From contig CM061242.1 in assembly GCA_030848705.1 (NCBI GenBank), positions 129,962,757-130,026,756 of the forward strand: 64,000 bases of DNA, read 5' to 3'. The position numbers and the translations under genes were made by a program. This DNA is from Heracleum sosnowskyi (lineage: Eukaryota > Streptophyta > Magnoliopsida > Apiales > Apiaceae). A model generated the notes under the pieces. That model searched no databases. It was not told the origin of the DNA and saw only the letters and a list, made by a program, of their open reading frames with translations. Of this stretch, positions 45,295 through 56,417 are shown in pieces. Within the stretch, counting starts at the first letter, position 1, and every line of letters begins with the position of its first letter.

Positions 45295-45835
45295 CCGGGG
45301 ACACCAAAAATTCCTTGGTCAAAATTTCAGGGGCACAAAAAATTCCTTCCTCCCCAGATAGTATTTTGCCCTCCTCCAACTACTTATACAAAAATTCCTT
45401 CCTCCCCAGACAGGATTTTGCCCTCCTCCAACTACTTATACAAAAATTCCTTCCTCCCCAGACAAGGTTTTGCCCTCTTCCAACTACTATTACAAATTTC
45501 AACCAATAATTCCTTGATCAAAATTTCAGGGGGGCACAAAAAATTTCTTCCTCCCCAGACAGGGTTTTGCCCTCCTCCAACTACTTATACAAATTTCCAC
45601 CAATAATTCCTCGGTCAAAATTTCAGAGGGGCACAAAAAATTTCTTCCTCCCCAGACAGGGTTTTGCCCTCCTCCAACTACTTATACAAATTTCCACCAA
45701 TAATTCCTCGGTCAAAATTTCAGGGTGGCACAAAAAATTTCTTCCTCCCCAGACAGGGTTTTGCCCTCCTCCAACTACTTATACAAAAATTCCTTCCTTC
45801 CCAGAAAATTTCTTTTCCCTCCTCCAAGCATATAG
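45295..45835. repeat. tandem repeats in the gypsy 3' region
   Basis: A unit containing TTTTGCCCTCCTCCAACTAC recurs with a 97-bp period at about 45567, 45664 and 45761. A shorter 52-bp version recurs near 45364, 45416 and 45468. Because 97 is not a multiple of three, the overlapping short frames here rotate and are not genes. Tandem repeats in this position are common in Tat-group elements. Confidence 0.8.
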
Positions 45836-46040
45836 AAAATTTTCATGTTGAGATCATTGCTAGAGGGCACTACCCACCAGCAATGTCCCGGGGGGCAACA
45901 CGAGCCAAAATAACAAAAGTAGCACAAACAAAAAACAAACACATTTCATTCATTGAAAAAGGTTACAAGACAAGAAGATAAATGAAAGACAAATCCGTCA
46001 AGACCTCAGTACAACATCAAATAAAAGTAAGGACAGTAAA

Positions 46041-46373
46041 CTAAGTGGAAGCATCTTCATCATCGGTCTCCTCACGGTCTACCTCACCTTTCAACTCTTG
46101 CAACTTCATCAACACAGCTTCACGTTTGGCCATCTCCCAATCCCTCAAGCGGTCAATCTTGTTCATGTAGAAGCGGTGCAGCTGGTTTTTCTCACGGACT
46201 AGCTCCTCAATAGCGTCACAAGCCCGAACACTAAGAGGCTCATCAATCCAAATGTCATAGTGACATTCCCTAGCTGCACAACACTCAAATCTCCGACCAG
46301 CATTGTTCCCAGCCCATACGGTCTTCAGGACCACTGGCATGTCGCAGTAACAAGTAATTCTCCTACCTTCCAT
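46041..46373 (-). CDS. antisense small protein with GRF-type zinc finger
   Basis: The ATG at 46373 (context CCCCCATGG) opens a frame of 110 residues. Residues about 8-50 show the GRF zinc-finger pattern: CYC, then NNAGRRFECC, then a fourth Cys in REC followed by an aromatic and IWIDEP. GRF fingers bind nucleic acids in other proteins. The remainder is helical and charged with heptad-like spacing (EELVREKNQLHRFYMNKIDR) and ends in an acidic tail, so a coiled coil is likely. The gene faces away from the 3' LTR, 216 bp inside the element, so the LTR or the adjoining 200 bp would have to supply an antisense promoter. I do not know its function. It could also be part of a longer spliced antisense transcript. 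Confidence 0.65.
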   Translation of the reverse strand: MEGRRITCYCDMPVVLKTVWAGNNAGRRFECCAARECHYDIWIDEPLSVRACDAIEELVREKNQLHRFYMNKIDRLRDWEMAKREAVLMKLQELKGEVDREETDDEDAST

Positions 46374-46572
46374 GGGGGAGCTTTTCAAGACCTACACAAA
46401 GGAGATAAGAGATAAAATATTTCAAGAAAGCAAGATAATCAAACACTTGGATACAACACAGGTATTTATAGGTCCTCACCAGCTAGCCGTTGTAAAAGAG
46501 CCGTTGAAGTTATTAATCTCAAGAATCCCAGCAATGGTATGCATTTACTCCTCCAACTCACTAAAGTAAGTC

Positions 46573-46589
46573 GAAGGAGTGGGGGGCAA
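46573..46589 (+). other. gypsy polypurine tract
   Basis: GAAGGAGTGGGGGGCAA directly precedes the 3' LTR start and is the expected plus-strand primer. Confidence 0.85.
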
Positions 46590-47188
46590 TGTTAATACCT
46601 TCCCGGAAGAAGTCTCTTTGCCCGGAAGAAGTCTATTTACCTGCCAGATATGACCATGTCCCGGAAGAATTCAATGGACAACTTGTCACACCCAAAGTGG
46701 AGTAAGGAAAATAAGTGAATGCAATACTATCTCTTCCGGACCAAAGACAGTTCCTTCCTCCAGCACCTTCCACCTCTTGGGCAAAAGCTGTTCCCTTCTC
46801 CAATACTCTTACATCAACTCACACCTGTCACAAGGAAGGGAGCATTCTTCCGGACCGGGGGACAAAGGAAGGTAACACTAAACCTTATAAATACTCAAGC
46901 AGCCTCACATATGCACGGGTTCTAATTTTTCTACATTCACACACATTCACTCTCACATTTTCACAAAACGCTCTCTAAAACTCAGTCACCGGAAATATAT
47001 TTTCTGATATTGTTTCTTGTTATTCTCCACCACCAAGTTACTTACTCTCACGCCGGAGGTGCTTGACGGCCACCACCCCCGGTCAGGCATTGTTTTGCAG
47101 ACTCCCTTCCGACAGCTACACCTCATCCCCGACCAAGCATAGCCGGAAGAGGGACAAGTACGGTAGAGTGGAGCAAGGAGCATTATCA
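46590..47188 (+). repeat. gypsy 3' LTR (599 bp)
   Basis: This LTR has the same length and, as far as I can read, the same sequence as 31918-32516. It is followed by the target duplication CTAAT (47189-47193). Confidence 0.95.
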
Positions 47189-47669
47189 CTAATTATAATA
47201 CATAAATTAAATTAATGGATACCATATAGCAAACTTATGCAATTACAATTATTTTTTAACTTTATAGCGCATAGTATAAAATTTAATAAAAAAAGCACTT
47301 TAGCTAAATAATCTATTATAATACATAAATAAAATGAACAAACACACAGTATAACAAGCTATATATTTATAATCGTTTTTTAATTAAATTATCCTCAATT
47401 TTGTGAAATTGACTTCTATTTTTTCCACACATCTACTACTATGGCAATGCTAGCTTTAACCGATACATATATTTAATTTTCACCTATTTCTCAACATTTT
47501 TGTGTTTCCTTTTAACTATGTAAACGTGTATTTAAAAATTCCCCCTATTTTATTGTAAATATTATAATAGCACACATAGTATATGTCTTATTAGCATGTA
47601 AAAATGAAACACATATAAGGTATGAAAATTATTCACACTCTTTTTAATTTATGATGGAGTGATCCTTGT
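47189..47669. other. AT-rich intergenic DNA right of the gypsy element
   Basis: This is flanking host sequence with no gene or repeat that I can name. It continues the sequence interrupted at 31917. Confidence 0.5.
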
Positions 47670-47854
47670 TAGGGTGATCACGGTTCGGGTTAAACCGCAT
47701 AATTCAAAAACCCAATTCAATTTTGAACCGATCCGAACCGAAACCAAAGTGTGTTTCACGGTGTCGGTTCAACTACTTTAAAAAACGTGGATCGTGGGTT
47801 GGTTTCGGGTTGATAAGAACTCAACCCTCTTTAAATCTGAACCGCATCTATATA

Positions 47855-47903
<49 letters not shown>

Positions 47904-48380
47904 ATTTTATATTTATGATTATGATTATATAATATAAAGTAATTTTATCTTATGAATCACAAATTAAATCACAAATTTTATATTAATTTTCGTATCCAAT
48001 ATTTCATTGTTGTAACTAAATTGAACGTTAGTCATTTGAGTTTAATACTTTATTATGTATGAATAATTTTTATTATTTATGCACATTTAAAGAAGGAAAA
48101 TTTGAATTTCATAAGTATTTTTATTTCCTAATTTTACTAATCAAACTATCTGAAAAAATTAAATCAGAAAGGTATTATTTTATTTTATAATTTTGTTAAT
48201 CAAATTTTGTCGAGAACTGTCAAAATCCGTTAATTCGAATTGACTAAAACCGAACCGAATGGTTTGATTTTGTTGGTTTACAGGTTACGGTTTGGTTTGA
48301 TTTTTTCAAGAATCGCTATTTTGCGGTTTGATTCCGGTTTGATATCTAACCCGTACCAAACCGGACCGCGATCACCCCTA
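47670..48380. mobile_element. MITE-like element with short terminal inverted repeats
   Basis: The ends TAGGGTGATCACGGTTCGG and CCGGACCGCGATCACCCCTA are imperfect inverted repeats. Subterminal parts are rich in CGGTTTGG and AACCGAACC words in opposite orientation. The interior is noncoding and holds a (TA)n run at 47860-47901. I do not see a clean target duplication; an hAT origin is only a guess. Confidence 0.55.
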
Positions 48381-48611
48381 CTTCCTACAACTCTTTCAGT
48401 TTGTTTTGTAAATTGCGACGTAAAAAGATAAATGAAAATTATTATTCATATTTATTTACAGATAAAAAAATGTCGCTGGTACACTTTATTTGTTTTGTAG
48501 AATTAAGCATGGATGAGTCTCATATTTAATTGTAAAACTTCAATTGAAATTAGATTAAGCAATATAATATTTTACAATATTAACTTCATTGTTTGATTAA
48601 AATAAGAGATG
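48381..48611. other. short AT-rich spacer
   Basis: There is nothing recognisable between the MITE-like element and the next LTR. Confidence 0.4.
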
Positions 48612-49103
48612 TGATATGGGTTAGAAATAACCCTAGAAGCATAATTAATGATTAGACCTAGATTGGTCCAAGAATTAGACCCAATAAACAAGGCCCGAAA
48701 CCCTAATAATTTATTAATTTCGTAATTAATAAATAGGGAAAATATACAACTCATAAAAAGAGTCCAAAGTGTGACAAATTCTTCAAAGATCGGCCACCAA
48801 GGCATACAAACCTAATAGGAGTCAGCCTCCGACAAAATAGGATTCACAATCTTATTCTAAGAAGGTGACTTGGCCCCCAAGTCACCTAATTCTACTCTAA
48901 GTGTAGGGCTCTTGACGCCTATATAAGGATCTTGATACTTCAAATCAGAACTACGTTTTTGGCTTGATTCTCAGCATTGATTGAGATACGTAGGCATCTT
49001 GTGAGAACCGATTCAGTCACGAAACACGAGAACAGCCATTAAAAGCTCGAAGCTCTCTAAACCCTAGCAGTAAATTTGAAAGTACATTTTTTATTCCACA
49101 ACA
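48612..49103 (+). repeat. LTR of a gag-only gypsy fragment, plus orientation (492 bp)
   Basis: The LTR runs from TGATATGGGT to TTCCACAACA. TTTGGCGCCGTCTGTAGGAA follows directly at 49104, a primer site like that of the inverted partner. A TATA-like CCTATATAAGG is at 48919-48929. The sequence around TTGAGATACGTAGGCATCTT is shared with the LTRs at 53201-53950 and 54672-55219. Confidence 0.85.
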
Positions 49104-49136
49104 TTTGGCGCCGTCTGTAGGAAGACAACATCAACC

Positions 49137-50796
49137 ATGGCAAATACACGAAGGACAACTCGAGAAACTCAAACTTCTGAAGGCTTTCCTCTGAGGCAGA
49201 GATTCAAGGAAGCCAACCACTGGCACTCAAGGGACGAGTATCCCCCTCACCACTACTCAAGTACCAGAAGTCCCAATTTCGGTTGAAGGGACGAATCTCT
49301 TGCAAATGGTCGTTCATGGACCTAATCCTCAAGAGACTACTCTCCAGCAACCAATCACAACCACTCCACTGCTCATGAATGCACCTCGTGGCCTTTAACT
49401 TCATACCACGGATCTTCCTCAATACGCGACTCAAACTCTCGGGATGCCAACCTATGGTATGCCACCTCGACCCACGATGGGCAGTAGTGGTATCAATCCA
49501 ACCTACCACAAAACATATGTGCCTCCTTATATTCAAGGTCTGGGACCCCAAAATCACAAACTCAAACTAGACAAACCCCCTTGATCCAAGACTACGCAGG
49601 TACTTATACTGAAGAAGAGAATAATTCAATTGGAGATTTCTTGGGATTTTGCCCCAAGAAGGAGACGTTTTTCCCAAACAAATCGAGAACAACTCCAAAC
49701 CACTAAGGAAAGGATTGATGCCCATGAGGCAGAGGTTGCAAGGCTCAAGAAGCTAGTGGCGGAAGAAGAGGCTGCAAAAGCACAAGGTCAAGCAACTGGA
49801 AGAGTCCCGGTGATCAATTTAGATCCGGCACCGAAAAGAACCAAGAGGGCTGAAGCCCCAAAGGGTGATCCTAGTGTGTTGTTACCCCTAGGAGATCCTG
49901 ATGATCCTACACCGCCTTTTACTCAGGATATCATGAAAGCTAATATATCCAGAAAATTCAAGATGCCAACGATCAAAGCTTATAATGGACAGGAGATCCC
50001 GCAAATCACTTACGAACTTTCCCTAACGCACTGTTATTGCAGCCCACCAACGATGCGGTCAAATGCAGAGCATTTCCACAAACCCTAGCGGGCATGGCTC
50101 AACGTCGGTATATCCATTACATAAATCGATTCACTAAAGAAGCCCTGAAGGTCCCGGATCTGGAGGACAAAGTAGCAATGACAGCCCTACAGCAAGGAAC
50201 CACTGATGACCATTTTAAAAGGTCCTTGGTTAAGCATCCACCGGAAAGTATGTTGAAATTACAAGACCGGGCTGGAAAATATATCAAGGCTGAAGAAAGC
50301 ATGAGAAAATATGAACCTGTTGTTGGCGGAAGCGGGAATTCAAAGAAAAGGAAGGAGACCCAAGAATATGATGTCAAAGAAAAGTATCCTAGGACATCCA
50401 AGGATTCTGACTCTCCACCCAAAAAGAACAATTTCGGACCAAGGTTCACGGAGTATGCAAGGTTGAACACCCCTAGAAGCCAAATTCTGATGGAAATTGC
50501 AAAGGAGGAAGATCTCCGATGGCCGAAGCCACTGAGGACTGACTTGTCTAAAAGGAATCAGAATCAATTCTGTCGGTTCCACAAAGAAGTTGGTCATGAT
50601 ACAGATGATTGCAGACAGTTGAAAGATGAGATCGAGTTCTTGATTCGAAGAGGAAAACTAGATAAGTTCACTAAAGATGGGAATCGAGGGAATCAAAGAG
50701 GAAACTATGAAAGGAAGGATTACGACAAAAGGGACAACGATCAAGATCGTAATCCCAAACCCCAAGGGCCTGTCATCAACATGATATTTGGAGGAC
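49137..50796 (+). pseudogene. decayed gypsy gag, plus-strand half of the inverted pair
   Basis: The ATG at 49137 (MANTRRTTRETQTSE) opens a gag that soon meets frameshifts and stops. Recognisable pieces include an acidic helix with ARLKKLVAEEEAAKAQ (49630 onward), the gag core with a deletion near 50108, and CRFHKEVGHDTDDCRQLKDE (knuckle-like, 50570-50640). Homology to gag stops at about 50796, where the sequence turns into the minus-strand half. No protease or pol remains on this side. Confidence 0.85.
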
Positions 50797-53167
50797 CCAA
50801 ACAGCTTCTAGCCATCTTTTGGTCTCCCTGTTCTTCACCAATTCCATTCCTTGTTGGGAACTTGATTTTCAGATGATAAGATGAGGCAACGGCCTTGAAC
50901 GCATGAAGACCCGTCCTTCCCAGGATTGCATTGTAGGTTGAAGTTGCCTTTATAACTATGAAGTTCAACATCTGAGTAGACGTATTCGAACCTTGCCCTA
51001 TTGTCATTGGGAGTTGGATAGTGACTTCCACCTTCGACTACACTCCATTGAATCCATATATGGGCATATTCGAGGGTGTCAACTGAGAGTCAGTATAACC
51101 CATCTTGATAAAAGCATCATGGAACAAGATGTCCACTGAAGCTCCATTGTCGACCAAAACTCTCTTTGTTTCAGAATTCCCTATCACAGGTACGATGACT
51201 AAGGGATCATCGTGGGAAAACTTCACTCCTTCCAAGTCAGAATCATCAAAGCCTATTGATATTTCTGTTCAGACACGTTTCGGTGCTTCTCCAACCACGG
51301 TCATTACCTCTCGGGCATATGCCTTTCTTGAGTATCGGGAGGACCCAGCAGCAGTTGGTCCTCCGAATATCATGTTGATAACTGGCCCTCGGGGCTTGGG
51401 ATTACGATCTTGATCATTGTCCCTTCTATCATAATCCTTCCTTTCATAGTTTCCTCTTTGACTCCCTTGATTTCCATCCTTAGTAAATTTATTGAGTTTT
51501 CCTCTTCGTATCAAAAACTCTATCTCATCTTTCAGTTATCTGCAATCATCCGTGTCGTGACCGACTTCCTTGTGGAACCGACAGAATTGGTTTTGGTTCC
51601 GTTTAGACATATCAGTTCTTAGTGGCTTCGGCCATCGGAGATCCCCTTCCTTTGTTATTTCCATCAGAATTTGGCTCCTGGGAGTGTTTAATCTTTCATA
51701 CTCCGTAAATTTTGGGCCAAAATTGTTCCTCTTGGGTGGAGAATCAGAATCCTTTGACGTTCTAGGAAACTTTTCCTTGAAGTCATACTCCTGTGTTTCC
51801 TTTCTTTTCTTCGAATTTCCACTACCACCAGCAGTGGGTTCATACTTTCTCATGCTTTCTTCAGCCTTGATGTACTTTCCGGCTCTATCTTGGAGCTTCA
51901 GCATGCTCTCGGGTGGATGTTTTTCCAATGATCTTTTGAAGTGATCATCAGTGGTTCCTTGCTGCAGGGCTATCATAGCTACTTTGTCCTCCCAAGTCCG
52001 GGACTTTCAGATCCTCCCGGGTGAATCGGTTGATGTAATCCCTTAAAGCTTCATTCTTTCCTTGTTGGATTCCCATGAGTGATGCGGAGCTTTTCTCGTG
52101 CACCCTTCCACTAACAAATTGGTTGATGAATGCTTTAATTAGTTACTTAAAAGACCCAATAGAGTTGGGAGGAAGATGGCTATACCAACGTTGGGCCATG
52201 TCTGCCAAGGTTTGTGGAAACTCCATACACTTGACATCATCATTGGCTGGCTGCAACAGCAGTACATTAGAGAACGTTCTTACATGATTAGCGGGATCTC
52301 CCGTTCCATCATAAGCTTTAATCGTTGGCATCTTGAATTTCCTGGATATGGTAGCTTTCATGATGTCTTGAGTAAATGGTGGTGTAAGATCATCAGGATC
52401 TCCTAGGGGCAACAAAACACTAGGATCGCCCCTTGGGGCTTCAGCCCTCTTGGTTCTTCTTGGTGTTGGGTCCAAGTTGATTATTGGGACTCTTCCAGTT
52501 GCTTGGTTTTGTGCTTTCGCAGCCTCCTGTTCTGCCAGTAATTTCTTGAGCCTTGTCACCTCTGCCTCATGGGCCAAAAAAATTTCCTTAGTAGTTTGGG
52601 GTTGTTCCCGACTTGTTTGAGAAGAACGTCTCCTCCTTGGGGAAACATCCCTCTCTTCTCCAGATGAATAATTCTCATCCTCAGTATAGGGACCCGAGTA
52701 GTCTTGAATCAAAGGGGTTCGTCGAGTTTGTTGATTTTGGGGTCCCAGGCCTTGTATATAAGGAGGAACGTATGCCTCATGGTAAGTGGGATTGAGACCA
52801 CTACCGCCCGCCATGGGTTGAGGGGGCATGCCATAGTTTGGCATCCCAAGAGTTTGAGTTGCATATTGGGGAAGATCCGTAATATGAAGTTGAAGGCCAC
52901 TTAGTGCATTCATGAGGAGTGGGGAGGTTGTGATTGGTTGCTGGTGAGCGGTCTCTTATGGATTAGATCCATGAACGACCATTTGCAGGGGATTCGTCCC
53001 TTCAACCAAAATTGGGATTTCCGGTCCTTGAGTGGTGGTGAGGGGGATATTCGCCCCTTGAATTCAGTAGTTGGCGGTGGTTGATTTCCGTGAGTATCAG
53101 CCTTAGAGGTGATATGAAGCTCCTCAGAAGTTTGAGTATCTCGAGTTGTTCTTCGTGTGTTTTCCAT
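50797..53167 (-). pseudogene. decayed gypsy gag-protease, minus-strand half of the inverted pair
   Basis: Read from ATG 53167 (MENTRRTTRDTQTSE) leftwards: gag pieces at 52910-53167, 52143-52913, 51536-51976 and 51269-51514. Protease pieces are at 51038-51235 (LVDNGASVDILF) and 50741-51031. Stops and shifts separate the pieces. Gag shares the CRFHKEVGHDTDDC motif with the plus-strand half and with the element at 58776-64000, so all three are one family. RT and later domains are missing. Confidence 0.85.
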
Positions 53168-53200
53168 GGTTGATGTTGTCTTCCCATAGACGGCGCCAAA

Positions 53201-53950
53201 TGTTATGGATTAAAAAACGTGCTTGTATATTAATTGCTGGGATTTATGAGCTTTCGAGCTTTAATGGTTGCACTTGCGTTTCGAGACTAAATCGGTCCTC
53301 ACAAGATGCCTATGTATCTCAATCAGTGCTGAGAATCAAGCCAAAGATGTAGTTCTTGGTGTTACCCTCGGGGCTATGGCGGCATGGGCACACCAAGGAC
53401 GTAGTGACTTGTATGTCCTTATTCGATGATGAAGTCTAAAACGTTGTAGATGATGTATGGAGCTGTGTCCAAAACGTAGTAGATGACGTATGGAGCTGTG
53501 TCCAAAACGTAGTTCTGAGATGAGGGGTCAGACCCTTTATATAGGCGTTTAAAAGCCTAATGGATAATTATTGATTTTCTTGAAGAATAAGTCTTATCCT
53601 TGACGGTGGATAAGTAATGACTTTCTTGAAGGATAAGTCTTATCCTTGACGGTGGATAAGTATTGACTTTCTTGAAGGATAAGTCTTATCCTTGAAGGTG
53701 AATAAAGATAAATTCTAGATCCTTCCTTGTAGGAATTGTTTCCATATCATAATGGACTTGTATTGAAACAAGCCCAATTGTATTAGAACAAGCCTGTATT
53801 GGACGTCTCCTAATACAGGTTGTACTTCTAACCCAAATATTAATTACGAAATTAATATTTAATTAGAGTTTCGGGCCTTATTTATGGACCAACTAGGTTT
53901 AATTAATGCAATATTAATTATGTCTTTAGGGTTATTTTTAACCCATATCA
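53201..53950 (-). repeat. LTR of the minus-strand half (750 bp)
   Basis: On the plus strand it reads TGTTATGGAT to AACCCATATCA, and GACGGCGCCAAA (inverse of the primer site) adjoins at 53189-53200. It is longer than its partner because of local duplications: a TCTTGAAGGATAAGTCTTAT block repeated three times (53575-53700) and a GATGTATGGAGCTGTGTCCA block repeated twice (53452-53510). No target duplication pairs its outer end with that of 48612. Confidence 0.85.
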
Positions 53951-54671
53951 AAAGACTATAGAGTGAACACATTATAAAATTTCTTTATTTTATGTAAAAG
54001 TCAATCTTGAAGTTGTCTTACTCTTTCCTTCATATGTACATATTTGTACCCTTTTAAACTCAATTGGATATGTTTAGTCTAGTATTAATTATAAAATATC
54101 TAAGATCGTAGTTTAAAAATTACACAAATTGAAAATTTATATATATGTAATTTAGAATCATTTTTTTAACACAACCATAAAATTCTATCCCATGCGATTT
54201 TAATATTTGAATTATAAATTATCTTGTGTTTGATCTTATATGAATTATAATATACCTAAATAATTTAACATCTGTGTAGACTCGGTTGTATTTATATGTA
54301 TAATATATGTTCTAAACACTGGAGATTAACCGCTAGACGGTGACTAATCAATCCGAATGTGTTAAAATCGGATCGGAAAATCAATTTTTATAGAAATCAA
54401 TCTAGAAATCATATAATTTGGATTAACTAGGCACAAATTGGTTTAATCGGTCGAAAATTGGCTTACGAACCGATTAAAATGAACAAAATATACTCATCCC
54501 CTTTTTCAACCAACCAAGAAGACAAAGAAAACCCGATAATTAATTGGGTCTAAAAAAATTTCAAACCGATTTTAATGGTTGCATATCAGTTTTATATATT
54601 TCAGTCGACCTAACCCAACCCTATTTAAATTAAAAAAATTATTCGATAATTTATATATATATATATATATA
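53951..54671. other. AT-rich intergenic DNA
   Basis: There is no gene. A short (AT)n run at 54653-54672 adjoins the next LTR. Confidence 0.5.
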
Positions 54672-55219
54672 TGTTGTGGAACAAAAAGTGAGTTTAGATA
54701 TTGACGACGTATATTTAATACAAGGTAGTGGACAAGCGTGTCTTAATGGCTCCTCTTGTGTTTCGAGACTGAATCGGTCCTCACAAGATGCCTACGTATC
54801 TCAATTATCACTGAGAATCAAGCCAAGAAAACGTAGTTCTAATGTTGAGGGGTTAGGCCCTTATATAGGCGTCTGGAGCCCTAAAATCGTGGTAGAATTA
54901 GGTTACTTGGTGGCCAAGTCACCGCCTTTGAATAGTGGATAACTCTTATCAGAATTAGTTTCCATGTTGGAGTTGGTTTCCATGTTGGATGTGGTATCTG
55001 AAGCTTCCTAGTAGTTTCCAACCACTGGACTGTATATGAACCAAACCCACGTCTTAATGGTTTAAAACATGGGTTGGACCTTGGCCCAATTGTGGACTAC
55101 GAATTTAATATCATAGCCATGGCTGTAGGCTTCATTAATGGGCCTCATATTTGGACCATTTCAAGTACTTTTAATGCATCATTAAATGTGTCCTTAGGGC
55201 CTTATTTTAACCCATATCA
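54672..55219 (-). repeat. 3' LTR of the second gypsy element (548 bp)
   Basis: The LTR runs from TGTTGTGGAA to AACCCATATCA on the plus strand. CTTATATAGGCG (54859-54870) contains the inverse of a TATA-like box. The purine tract AGGGGGGCAAA (minus strand) adjoins on the right, confirming that this is the 3' end. Confidence 0.88.
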
Positions 55220-55232
55220 TTTGCCCCCCTAA

Positions 55233-56270
55233 CTTCGAGAAAACTGATCAGGTTTTCTTGAAGTTAAGTTGACCAATTTTCAATGGCCCCCCTCGGGTAT
55301 GGCCTTTTGCGGCTTAAGGTACACTAGTGTTTCACAAGTATCGTTTCTTAGCGCGAAGTGTGGAGCGACCTACACATTCACTACGATTCGGCCTTATCCG
55401 AGGCTTCTCTTTTATTGGCTGAGTATACATGATAAACAAGTTATCAAGTATAGCCTATTTTTATTAGTGAAAGCTTGAGTTTTACCAAAATTTGGCTAAC
55501 TCTGTAGAACGATCACTGGATATTACCCTAAGCGGGGTATTTAAATAGTTTTAAGTAACATCAAACGATGGCACTAAACGGTGTCATTTGCTGAAAATTA
55601 TCTACTTAGACGGTGGCCCTCCAAGGGTCAAGCAGGTCAGCGAGAATGCTCGGGTGAAGGTGAACGCGGGGCGCGCGGGCGCTCGGGCGCGCGGGTGCCT
55701 GGTCGGCCGGGACCTGGTCGGCTGGCGCGCGGGCGTTGGTCGGCCGGGGGCCTGGTCGGCCGGGACCTGGTCGGCTGGCGCGCGGGCGTTGGTCGGCCGG
55801 GGGCCTGGTCGGCCTGGAACAGAAACAAAGTCTTTGTTCCCTTTACTATATTTTTTGGTTGTTTGGCGTGATTTCAACTCTCTAAGCATAAAACCAAGAT
55901 TTAAACATGGTTCCTGGTTGGTGCTTAACAACATGTTGGCCATTTTGGCTAAGTTATAAAAGAGTGATTTTAGTCACCATAACACTTCTAGTCATCCGGG
56001 ACCTTAAAAACAAGTTACCCAAGTAAGTTAGGCAAACTATTGTACTTAATCCTTAATTAGGACTTAAATTTGGATTTAAATCCTTCAACTGATAGCTTTT
56101 ACAGCTCCGGGCTGCATTTTCATTCGTTCCCTTCATTCTTATTTAAAAGAGTAGAGATTTTGGTTCGAGTATACGAACTTCCTCATTCGTTTTATCACCG
56201 ATTGTGACAATTAAACCTGTAGATGCGGGTCGTCTTAAAAAGTGACTTGCTGCCACATGTGACCATTTTC
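55233..56270. other. 3' noncoding region of the second gypsy element
   Basis: Most of this is unremarkable, except for the GC-rich tandem repeat at 55698-55818. Frames through that repeat are Gly/Arg/Ala-rich in every reading and reflect composition, not genes. Confidence 0.55.
55698..55818. repeat. GC-rich 53-bp tandem repeat
   Basis: A 53-bp unit starting CCTGGTCGGCCGGGACCTGG occurs at 55698 and 55751, with a partial third copy at 55804. CpG density is far above the AT-rich surroundings, and the flanking 55670-55697 is also GC-rich. Confidence 0.85.
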
Positions 56271-56278
56271 TATAAAAG
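56271..56278 (+). promoter_or_regulatory. TATA box of the antisense gene
   Basis: TATAAAAG lies 147 bp before the ATG at 56418 on the strand opposite to pol. The spacing fits a short 5' UTR. Confidence 0.5.
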
Positions 56279-56417
56279 AGTGGTGAATGAGCTCATTTTA
56301 CTCACACCTTCATTTGTAAACTTCTTCATCATATTTTTTCTCTCTAGTATTTCCTTTGATTTTAGTGTGGTTTCCAACCAGAAGATTTTCTTTGAGTCAA
56401 GTCTCCACCTTTCAACC

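Larger units (their letters stand above)
31918..47188 (+). mobile_element. complete Ty3/gypsy element, Tat-type, with antisense genes
   Basis: The element is 15,271 bp with 599-bp LTRs at both ends, TGTTAAT to TATCA, and the target duplication CTAAT at 31913-31917 and 47189-47193. The order is LTR, primer site, gag-pol in one frame, an antisense multi-exon gene, a long C-rich region with tandem repeats, an antisense zinc-finger gene, purine tract, LTR. The order RT-RNase H-integrase puts it in gypsy. The second RNase H and the long 3' region with an antisense reading frame are marks of the Tat group. The LTRs appear identical and gag-pol has no break, so the insertion is recent and may be autonomous. 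Confidence 0.95.

Noticed and set aside
45202..45981. Several overlapping frames with SSNYLYK repeats
   Set aside because: They arise from the 97-bp and 52-bp tandem repeats, whose period rotates the reading frame.
55581..55959. Gly/Arg/Ala-rich frames on both strands
   Set aside because: They are caused by the GC-rich 53-bp repeat; every frame is open there.
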